Shown: positions 1 through 5,958 of the stretch, in pieces
Layout of the letters: the number at the start of each line of letters is the position of its first letter
Numbering within the stretch: the stretch's first letter is position 1
Source: CAZEER01 sp964511215
Lineage (GTDB): Bacteria; Fidelibacterota; Marinisomatia; Marinisomatales; UBA1611
Length of the DNA stretch: 6,083 nt
Assembly: GCA_964511215.1 (NCBI GenBank)
Contig: CAZEER010000096.1
Location: 1-6,083 of the forward strand
Direction: 5' to 3'
Notes under the pieces: model-generated
Database searches by the model: none
Told to the model about the DNA's origin: nothing
What the model saw: only the letters and a program-made list of their open reading frames with translations
Program-made: the position numbers and the translations under genes

Positions 1-28
1 ATTTGTCTAATTCTTTATAGGATTGCAT
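1..28 (-). CDS. Possible start of next gene (partial)
   Basis: An ATG at 26-28 on the minus strand opens a frame of nine codons (MQSYKELDK) before the window ends. It lies 83 nt downstream of the epimerase stop codon and after a terminator-like hairpin, where a new gene could begin. No Shine-Dalgarno sequence is visible upstream. Too little protein is present to assign a family. The short N-terminus is reminiscent of small four-helix-bundle proteins, but nine residues cannot support that. It could equally be a chance open stretch. Confidence 0.25.
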
Positions 29-70
29 GTTTATTTTATGAAATAAGAAAAACTAGATTACACAAATAAT

Positions 71-103
71 AAAAAACACTAAAATATCAGATGGTAATTT
101 TAG
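71..103 (-). terminator. Weak intrinsic-terminator-like hairpin after rpe
   Basis: On the minus strand, 9 nt past the epimerase stop, CTAAAAT (97-103) pairs perfectly with ATTTTAG (79-85) across an 11-nt loop. It is followed after two bases by six T residues (71-76) and a further AT-rich run. The layout resembles a rho-independent terminator and sits where the operon would end. The stem is only 7 bp with a single G-C pair, so it would be weak, and such repeats arise easily in AT-rich DNA. Confidence 0.35.
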
Positions 104-111
104 GCACCTTC

Positions 112-777
112 TTACTTAGAAAGTTGATAAAAATCATTAATTATTTTAATAGGATCATTAGAATTAAATACCTCAGATCCCGCTACTAATACATCGGCAC
201 CTGCATCTAAAATTTTTTTAGCATTATGTAGTTTTATTCCTCCATCTACTTCAATTAGGACGCGCTCAAGACAATTATCTATTAAAAAAGTATTAATCTC
301 AGAGATTCTTTCATTCGACCCCGGCAAATAACCTTGACCTCCAAATCCAGGTTCAACACTCATGACCAAGACAATATCCACTTGATCAATAATCGGGAGG
401 ATATCAGTTAATGGAGTCTTAGGCTTTATTGATACACCAACCTTACAACCACAAGATTTAATGAGGTCAATAATATTATTTGGATTTGTAACAGCTTCAA
501 TATGAAATGTAATATTATCAGCCCCAGCCTTGGCAAAGGGTTCCACAAGTTTTTCAGGTTCAATAACCATCATATGTACATCTATAAATTTTTGCGTTTT
601 TGGCCTTAAAGATTTGACAATTGGTGGTCCAATAGTAAGATTTGGTACAAATTGATTATCCATCACATCTACATGAATCCAGTGTGCACCACCCTCTGCA
701 CATATGTCTAGAGCAGATTTTAGATCTGAAAAATCTGCAGATAGTATTGAAGGAGCAAGTTTAAAGTTACGTTTCAT
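112..777 (-). CDS. rpe: Ribulose-phosphate 3-epimerase
   Basis: Cytoplasmic TIM-barrel enzyme that interconverts D-ribulose 5-phosphate and D-xylulose 5-phosphate in the pentose phosphate pathway. From the ATG at 775-777 it is 221 aa, normal for the family. Visible motifs are LAPSILSADF (residues 7-16), HVDVMD (35-40), DVHMMV (66-71), MSVEPGFGGQ (139-148), EVDGGI (176-181) and the phosphate-binding GADVLVAGSEVF near the C-terminus. Metal and catalytic residues are H35, D37, H68 and D178. With this start S10, H35, D37 and M39 fall at the same numbers as in human RPE. A TTG four codons upstream (787-789) is in frame but less likely; a GGA 9 nt before the ATG could act as a weak ribosome site. 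The gene follows OsmC by 38 nt with no obvious separate promoter. It has no direct role in kynurenine breakdown and is probably a housekeeping gene at the operon tail. Confidence 0.96.
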   Translation of the reverse strand: MKRNFKLAPSILSADFSDLKSALDICAEGGAHWIHVDVMDNQFVPNLTIGPPIVKSLRPKTQKFIDVHMMVIEPEKLVEPFAKAGADNITFHIEAVTNPNNIIDLIKSCGCKVGVSIKPKTPLTDILPIIDQVDIVLVMSVEPGFGGQGYLPGSNERISEINTFLIDNCLERVLIEVDGGIKLHNAKKILDAGADVLVAGSEVFNSNDPIKIINDFYQLSK

Positions 778-815
778 CTTTATATCCAAAAATTAAAATA
801 TCATTATGGTTGATT

Positions 816-1220
816 TTATTGAGGATATATAAATTCTATCGTTTCTCGTAAATCTTTATTCAAGCTACCACTAACAGGACAGGATAGAGCTGCATTTTCT
901 AATTTATTTTGAATTTTTTTATCAAATTTTTTATTAACTAAAATTTTTATTTTCACTCCACCTATTCTTCGTGGGTTAGTTGCCATAATTTTTTCTACTT
1001 CTGCATTCGTTCCATCCAAATTAATCTCGTTCCTTTTTGCAACAATGCCCATAATAGTTAGTATACAAGATGCTAGGGCAGTGGCAACTAAATCAGTTGG
1101 AGAGAATGCTTCACCCTTTCCTTCATTATCAATTGGTGCATCAGTAATAATAGTATTTCCAGATTGCAAATGTACTGCTTCAGTTCTTAAATCACCTAAG
1201 TAGGATACTCTAGACATCAT
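816..1220 (-). CDS. OsmC-family (YhfA-like) hydroperoxide-type protein
   Basis: Small cytoplasmic protein of the OsmC/Ohr superfamily, 134 aa, in which many members reduce organic hydroperoxides through two cysteines. The N-terminal signature YLGDLRTEAVH (residues 7-17), the block GKGEAFSPTDLVATALASC (34-52) and the second cysteine in SCPVSGSL (113-120) are present, giving C52 and C114 as the candidate redox pair, with E37 and R12 or R4 as possible catalytic partners. The pattern TDAPIDNEGKGEAFSPTDL matches the YhfA-like subgroup rather than classical Ohr; biochemical function in that subgroup is poorly defined. The start overlaps the dipeptidase stop by 4 nt (TGA within CAATGATG) and two adjacent ATGs are possible. 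A strong Shine-Dalgarno at 1228-1234 fits the first. Position after a flavin monooxygenase and a pathway producing autoxidising 3-hydroxyanthranilate suggests peroxide defence, but that is inference. Confidence 0.88.
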   Translation of the reverse strand: MMSRVSYLGDLRTEAVHLQSGNTIITDAPIDNEGKGEAFSPTDLVATALASCILTIMGIVAKRNEINLDGTNAEVEKIMATNPRRIGGVKIKILVNKKFDKKIQNKLENAALSCPVSGSLNKDLRETIEFIYPQ

Positions 1221-2395
1221 TGTAAAACCTCCTTAAAAACACGTTTAAAATTTGCACCTAATATTTTCTTTATCTCTAATCTACTATATCCTCTATCAAC
1301 AAGTATTTTTGTCAATGCAGGTAGTTTACCGATATGTTCTATATTCTTAGGTAATATTTCTACACCATCCCAGTCTGCTCCAATACCAACGTAATCCACA
1401 CCAATAAGATCAACTATGTAATCAATATGATCAACAACATTATCTAAATCAGGTGTTATCTCTTGTAGATAAGGGGCTAACAATTCATTGGTTTTATACC
1501 AATGTGCATCTGTACCAGGATCAAATAAAAGATTGACTGAATCTAGTAAAGATTGATGCAGTTTTTTTATATTTTCAAACTTCTGGGAATAGGATGAATC
1601 AATATAGCCAGGGTAAAAATTAATAAAGACTACTCCACCATTTTCTTTAATCGCGTAAAGTTGTTCATCTTTCAAATTTCTAAAGTGAGGGCAAAGATTG
1701 TAAACCGATGAATGGGATGCTATAATAGGTTTCTTTGTAACTTGTAAAATATCGTAGACTGTTTTTTCACCTGCATGAGAAATATCTATCATAATTCCCA
1801 ATTTATTACACCTACGAATTACATCCTTTCCAAATTTAGTTAGACCAATAAAAGTTAAGGAATCTCTGTTTTGTACCTCATCTTTTGCAGATGTTGCCCA
1901 GTCATTCGAATTATTCCAAGTTATTCCCAAATATCTCATTCCTCTCTGGTATAAAGCATCCAGTTTTTTTAAATCATTTTCTATGACATGACCACCTTCT
2001 ACCCCAATCATACAAGACAAAATATTTTTTTGATCATTATATACAATATCCTGATAATTATGAGGGATCGCCCATTTATCAGGTACTCTTGAGCAAAGAT
2101 ATTCCAATTGTGAAATAATAGTATTAGCACGATCAAAATATTTTTCTTTGAATTCAGTTGGAGAAACCCAAATTGAAAAAACCTGAAGGTCAATACCTCC
2201 TTGCTGAAATTTTGGTAAATCAGAGTGGCTCTCAGGTAAATTTGTTAAAATATCTCTGCCGGTAAGAGATCGTAATAATACATCATTATGTGTATCAACA
2301 ACAAATGCATCATCATGTAATTCTGAAACATTAATCTCACAGGAAGTAAAAGACAAACTGATTAGTACGGAAATTAAAAATAAACTTCTTTTCAT
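1217..2395 (-). CDS. Lipoprotein M19 (renal-type) dipeptidase
   Basis: Zinc-dependent dipeptidase of peptidase family M19, 392 aa. Residues 1-19 form a lipoprotein signal: KR, a hydrophobic stretch LFLISVLISL, then a lipobox FTSC with C19 as the lipidated residue. The mature enzyme should be membrane-anchored outside the cytoplasm. Metal ligands of the family are all visible: H36 and D38 in DTHND, bridging E133 in GVEGGH, H207 in DISHAG and H228 in ASHSS. Also present are R239 in CPHFRN and the GADWDG motif (339-344). Family members hydrolyse L-L and often L-D dipeptides. The gene overlaps the KMO stop by 4 nt and the OsmC start by 4 nt, so it is embedded in the operon. It may release amino acids, including tryptophan, from dipeptides to feed the pathway. 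A different amide substrate cannot be excluded. The family call is secure; the substrate is not. Confidence 0.94.
   Translation of the reverse strand: MKRSLFLISVLISLSFTSCEINVSELHDDAFVVDTHNDVLLRSLTGRDILTNLPESHSDLPKFQQGGIDLQVFSIWVSPTEFKEKYFDRANTIISQLEYLCSRVPDKWAIPHNYQDIVYNDQKNILSCMIGVEGGHVIENDLKKLDALYQRGMRYLGITWNNSNDWATSAKDEVQNRDSLTFIGLTKFGKDVIRRCNKLGIMIDISHAGEKTVYDILQVTKKPIIASHSSVYNLCPHFRNLKDEQLYAIKENGGVVFINFYPGYIDSSYSQKFENIKKLHQSLLDSVNLLFDPGTDAHWYKTNELLAPYLQEITPDLDNVVDHIDYIVDLIGVDYVGIGADWDGVEILPKNIEHIGKLPALTKILVDRGYSRLEIKKILGANFKRVFKEVLQ
1228..1234 (-). promoter_or_regulatory. Strong Shine-Dalgarno for the OsmC gene
   Basis: The minus strand reads AAGGAGG followed by seven bases (TTTTACA) and then ATGATG. 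This is a near-perfect ribosome binding site at ideal spacing. It lies within the last codons of the dipeptidase gene (encoding K-E-V-L-Q), so coding sequence and ribosome site are shared. It is the strongest such site in the window, suggesting OsmC can be translated at a higher rate than its neighbours. Confidence 0.75.
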
Positions 2396-3717
2396 CTTAT
2401 TGCAGTTAATTGTTTTTTAATCTTATCATAAAGTTGATTTTTTGTCAAATTTCCAGAAATATAAGAATCCATTAGATCAAATTGTATTTTCCCTCTATTA
2501 TAAACCTGAGCATAAGGGATCTCGTGGAATGATACCATCGAATATCTTGGAACAAACTTATTCCAAAATTTATTCTCTAAATAAAGTTCAAGTTCTCTTC
2601 TTTCTTTATAGTGTGGGTTATTTACTGAATCTCGCATCTCAATATAGTTTTCAATAGCCATATTGGCAATAGCATGGCCATTAGGAACCTGCAAACTAGA
2701 AAATTCTGAAAATATTTTTTCCCAATCATCATTAAAAATTTTAATTAATGAATTCATCACTGTACAATCTTGAAAAGATGCATTCATCCCCTGTCCAAAA
2801 AAAGGGACAATTGCATGCGCAGCATCTCCAAGAATAGCTGCTGTAGATTTATAATTCCATTTATCACAATAAATAGTAGCGAGTCTTCCTAAGGGATTAT
2901 CTTTGTATTCTTTATATAGGTTGGGGATTAAATCTAATGCATCTGGGAAATATGATTTGAAAAAGTTTAAAATTTCATTTTTTGATTGAATTGATGCAAA
3001 ACTAAGAATACCATCTAAAGGAAGAAATAATGTGCAAGTGAATGAACCATCCATATTTGGTAGGGCAATTAACATGAATTCACCCCTAGGCCAAATATGT
3101 AAAGCCGTTTTTTCTATCATAAATCCACCATTTTTATTTGGAGGAATAGATAGTTCTTTATACCCATGTTCGAGTGATTTTTTTTTATATTTGATTGGTG
3201 TTTTTTTTTCAATTGATTTTCTAACTATTGATGATGATCCATCTACACCTAATAATCGATTAAAAGGGATAGTTACATTTTCAAAATTTAGTTCGCAGTT
3301 ATTTAAATCAACATCAAGAAGTTTATGATCAAAATGGAAATTTACTTTCCCTGTATTTTCGGCATGGTCCATTAAAACTTTATTTAAGTTTTCTCTGGAG
3401 ACTGAATAAATAACTTCATCTTCTTTCTGTCCATATAATTGCATATGTGTCTTGCCATCCTGATCATGAATCATACGACCTTGCATAGGCAGTAAAGTTG
3501 ATTTTATTTTTTCAAAAACATCTATATCTTTCAAAGCCTTGATACCTCTTGCAGATAAAGCGAGATTGATCGAACGCCCTGCAGACTGATTTAAAACTCT
3601 TAAATCTGAACGTCTCTCGAAGATATCAACTTCATAACCATATTCAGAAAGATATTTTGCCATAACAGGCCCTGCTAGACCTGCGCCAATCATTGAAATA
3701 CGATCCTTATTATCCAA
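2392..3717 (-). CDS. kmo: Kynurenine 3-monooxygenase
   Basis: FAD-dependent aromatic hydroxylase, 441 aa, converting L-kynurenine to 3-hydroxykynurenine with NADPH and O2. Seen in order: Rossmann FAD motif GAGLAG (11-16) with E34 at the end of strand 2; the KMO signature GRSINLALSARG (47-58); likely substrate-binding R81 and Y95, spaced as in the yeast enzyme; the DG-type motif GVDGSSSIVR (157-166); GDAAH and VPFFGQGMN binding FAD and the active-site face; and the conserved NYIEMR segment. There is no C-terminal hydrophobic anchor, so it should be soluble like the Pseudomonas enzyme. The start is chosen at TTG (3715-3717), 8 nt inside the kynureninase gene, with GAGG seven bases upstream. An ATG at 3691-3693 would cut the first beta strand. 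Two A9 runs occur at codons 170-173 and 178-180 in a lysine-rich segment. Confidence 0.95.
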   Translation of the reverse strand: MDNKDRISMIGAGLAGPVMAKYLSEYGYEVDIFERRSDLRVLNQSAGRSINLALSARGIKALKDIDVFEKIKSTLLPMQGRMIHDQDGKTHMQLYGQKEDEVIYSVSRENLNKVLMDHAENTGKVNFHFDHKLLDVDLNNCELNFENVTIPFNRLLGVDGSSSIVRKSIEKKTPIKYKKKSLEHGYKELSIPPNKNGGFMIEKTALHIWPRGEFMLIALPNMDGSFTCTLFLPLDGILSFASIQSKNEILNFFKSYFPDALDLIPNLYKEYKDNPLGRLATIYCDKWNYKSTAAILGDAAHAIVPFFGQGMNASFQDCTVMNSLIKIFNDDWEKIFSEFSSLQVPNGHAIANMAIENYIEMRDSVNNPHYKERRELELYLENKFWNKFVPRYSMVSFHEIPYAQVYNRGKIQFDLMDSYISGNLTKNQLYDKIKKQLTAIR

Positions 3718-4948
3718 TTTTTTTCCTCAATATATCAACGAATTCAAATACTTCTGTAAATGTATTGAATAACGGATGCGGTGCAACACGAATAACGTCA
3801 GGATTACGCCAGTCACATACGACACCTTGCTTAGAGAGGTAATTAAATAAATTTTTCCCATCAGGCACCACAATAGAAAGTTGGCAGCCTCTAAATTTAG
3901 GCGTGATTATTTTAATTTCTGGTAGATAGTGATTGATGAGATATTCCATATAAAATGAAAGATTTTTCCCTTTATCACTTATAGCATTCATGCCGACTTC
4001 ATTATAGATATCCATCGAAGCTAATAAAGGAGCCATACCCATAATTGGAGCATTGCTTATCTGCCAACCTTCGGATGTCATTATGGGATCAAATATCGAT
4101 GGCATCTCAAATCTTGAATCTTTATTATGACCCCACCACCCAAGAAATCTGGGGCCATTCCAGTCATGATGACGTTCATGAATAAATACACCCGATGGGC
4201 TTCCTGGGCCTGCACAAAGATACTTATAAGTGCACCATGCAGAAAAATCTACATCCCAATCATGTAGGCTTAATGTTAGATTTCCAACACCGTGTGCCAG
4301 ATTAAATCCCACTATGGCTTCTTTCTTCCTTCCTGCTTTTGTTATCTTTTCCAGATCAAAAGCTTGACCGGTATAATAGTTCACACCTCCTAAGTAGATA
4401 ACCGCAAGCTCATCTCCATGATATTCAATAGCAGAAAAAATATCTTCATGACGTAATAATTTTTCACCCTCTCGTGGTTCAAGTACGACCATGGCAGATT
4501 CTGGATCATATCCATGAAATCTTATCTGGCTTTGTACAGCATAATGATCGGATGGGAACGCATCTTTTTCGATCATTATCTTATATTTTTTTTCATTAGG
4601 CTGATAGAACGATACCAATAAGAGATGAATGTTTACAGTTAAGGCATTCATTACAACCACCTCAGGAATTAAAGCTCCAACCAATTTCGCAGTAGATTCT
4701 GCAAGTCTTTCATGATAGGAAATCCAGCGATTTTCCTGACCAAGGACTCCCTTTTTAGCCCAAATAGATAACTCTTTTTTTATATAATCAGAAACTGTTT
4801 TGGGCTGAAGTCCTAATGAGTTACCGCAAAAATAGATTAAATTTTTACCACTACTATCTTTCGGGTAATTGAATTGATCACGATATTCACGTAATCCATC
4901 TTCTTGATCTAGAGTATTTGCATATGATCTTGAGTTATTGTAAATCAT
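3710..4948 (-). CDS. kynU: Kynureninase
   Basis: PLP enzyme of aminotransferase fold type I, 412 aa, cleaving 3-hydroxykynurenine (or kynurenine) to 3-hydroxyanthranilate (or anthranilate) and L-alanine. Visible features are FCGNSLGLQP (40-49), MNALTVNIHLLLVSFYQP (100-117) for phosphate contacts, KDAFPSDHY (128-136) with the ring-stacking F131 and D134, GGVNYYTGQ (187-195), PLP lysine K242 in CTYKYL, and GWWGH (270-274). S298-N299 match the Ser-Asn pair of the human 3-hydroxykynurenine-preferring enzyme. Oddities: residue 216 is Asn in GFNLAH, where the family has the Asp that contacts the PLP ring nitrogen, and residue 245 is Cys where YLN is usual. The ATG overlaps the ACMSD stop by 4 nt (ATGA). 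No Shine-Dalgarno is seen, so coupled translation is likely. The family call is firm; full activity is less sure because of N216. Confidence 0.95.
   Translation of the reverse strand: MIYNNSRSYANTLDQEDGLREYRDQFNYPKDSSGKNLIYFCGNSLGLQPKTVSDYIKKELSIWAKKGVLGQENRWISYHERLAESTAKLVGALIPEVVVMNALTVNIHLLLVSFYQPNEKKYKIMIEKDAFPSDHYAVQSQIRFHGYDPESAMVVLEPREGEKLLRHEDIFSAIEYHGDELAVIYLGGVNYYTGQAFDLEKITKAGRKKEAIVGFNLAHGVGNLTLSLHDWDVDFSAWCTYKYLCAGPGSPSGVFIHERHHDWNGPRFLGWWGHNKDSRFEMPSIFDPIMTSEGWQISNAPIMGMAPLLASMDIYNEVGMNAISDKGKNLSFYMEYLINHYLPEIKIITPKFRGCQLSIVVPDGKNLFNYLSKQGVVCDWRNPDVIRVAPHPLFNTFTEVFEFVDILRKKIG
3725..3728 (-). promoter_or_regulatory. Shine-Dalgarno supporting the TTG start of kmo
   Basis: The minus strand reads TTGAGG, then seven A residues, then TTG at 3715-3717. 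GAGG at this spacing is a plausible ribosome binding site and favours the TTG over the internal ATG at 3691-3693. The site is inside the kynureninase C-terminus (codons for I-L-R-K-K-I-G). Confidence 0.55.
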
Positions 4949-5952
4949 TTAAAGTGGTCGTAAGGTAAAGCTAACCAATCCAAGGCATTCTTATAAAATA
5001 AATTATCTTGAATTTCGCTACTAAGACTTGATGATTCTATTAATGCCCCTGGATCTTTTTCACCAAGAGGGAATGGATAATCGGAGCCCAGAGCAATTTT
5101 TTTATCACCTACCTTCTGTATAAGATAGTTTAACATGTCAATATCATGTACTAGCGAATCAACCCAGAATTTTCCCAAATAGTCTAATGGATTTGTCTCA
5201 CTATCAATAGCACAAAGATCTGGACGTACATCAAAACCATGCTGGATTCTTCCTATTGTTGCAGGAAATGCACCTCCACCATGAGCAAAAGCTACTCTAA
5301 GATTGGGTAATCTTTCAAATATACCTCCAAAGATCATAGAGCAGATTGCTCTACTCGTTTCGGCTGGCATACCAACTAACCAAGGAAGCCAATATTTTTC
5401 CATTTTCTTCTTACCCATTATATCCCATGGATGAACAAAAATTGATACACCTAGATCTGATGCAGCTTCAAAGATTGGGAAGAATACTGGATCACTTAGA
5501 TTATTGCCATTAATGTTTGATCCAATTTGTACGCCGGCTAAACCTAGATCTTTTACACACCTCTCCATTTCACTAATTGCTAATTGATCATCTTGCATGG
5601 GTATGGTACCCAGTCCAATAAACCTTTTAGGATGTTCATCAACAATATTTGCTATATCATCATTTAAAATTTTTGATAGTTTATAAGTATGTTTTGGTTC
5701 TGCCCAATAGCTAAACATCACAGGAACAGTAGAAAGAACTTGCACATTTACACCGCTATTATTACAATCATCTAACCGAGCAATAGGATCCCAACAATTG
5801 CATTCAACCACGCGAAAACATTTCCCATTTTTCATCATACGAGCCGTGCCATCTGGGTTATGGTCTACACTGATCCAACCACCATATCCAAATTCATGCT
5901 CTAAATCTGGACAATTCTCTGGGAGAATATGCGTATGTATATCAATTTTCAA
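4945..5952 (-). CDS. 2-Amino-3-carboxymuconate-6-semialdehyde decarboxylase (ACMSD)
   Basis: Zinc-dependent amidohydrolase-superfamily decarboxylase, 335 aa. It converts 2-amino-3-carboxymuconate 6-semialdehyde to 2-aminomuconate 6-semialdehyde, diverting carbon from quinolinate to catabolism. Ligands H6 and H8 (DIHTH), H174 (FVHPWD), H224 (AFAHGGG) and D291 (GSDYPFP) are present, with substrate-contact R47 in FRVVE. These positions equal those I recall for human ACMSD (336 aa). The first codon is TTG (5950-5952): the next in-frame ATG is residue 39 and would remove H6 and H8, and a stop codon lies three codons upstream, so TTG (or the ATT just before it) must be used. There is no Shine-Dalgarno; the preceding dioxygenase stop is only 6 nt away, so reinitiation is likely. 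The gene is known as nbaD in nitrobenzoate degraders. Confidence 0.96.
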   Translation of the reverse strand: MKIDIHTHILPENCPDLEHEFGYGGWISVDHNPDGTARMMKNGKCFRVVECNCWDPIARLDDCNNSGVNVQVLSTVPVMFSYWAEPKHTYKLSKILNDDIANIVDEHPKRFIGLGTIPMQDDQLAISEMERCVKDLGLAGVQIGSNINGNNLSDPVFFPIFEAASDLGVSIFVHPWDIMGKKKMEKYWLPWLVGMPAETSRAICSMIFGGIFERLPNLRVAFAHGGGAFPATIGRIQHGFDVRPDLCAIDSETNPLDYLGKFWVDSLVHDIDMLNYLIQKVGDKKIALGSDYPFPLGEKDPGALIESSSLSSEIQDNLFYKNALDWLALPYDHFK

Positions 5953-5958
5953 AATAGA

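Noticed and set aside
775..789. TTG start four codons upstream for rpe
   Set aside because: The ATG at 775-777 gives residue numbers matching characterised epimerases and the usual N-terminus; the TTG adds only MDIK.
778..815. Separate promoter for rpe in the 38-nt gap
   Set aside because: The gap is AT-rich, but I find no convincing -33/-7 or -35/-10 pair; too short to support a call.
2008..2193. 61-codon minus-strand open frame
   Set aside because: It lies wholly inside the dipeptidase gene in another frame and its low-complexity protein matches no family I know.
2442..2657. 71-codon plus-strand open frame
   Set aside because: Antisense to the 3' end of kmo, which has strong motifs; no family features.
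3032..3328. 98-codon plus-strand open frame
   Set aside because: Antisense to the middle of kmo; the open frame is a by-product of its codon use.
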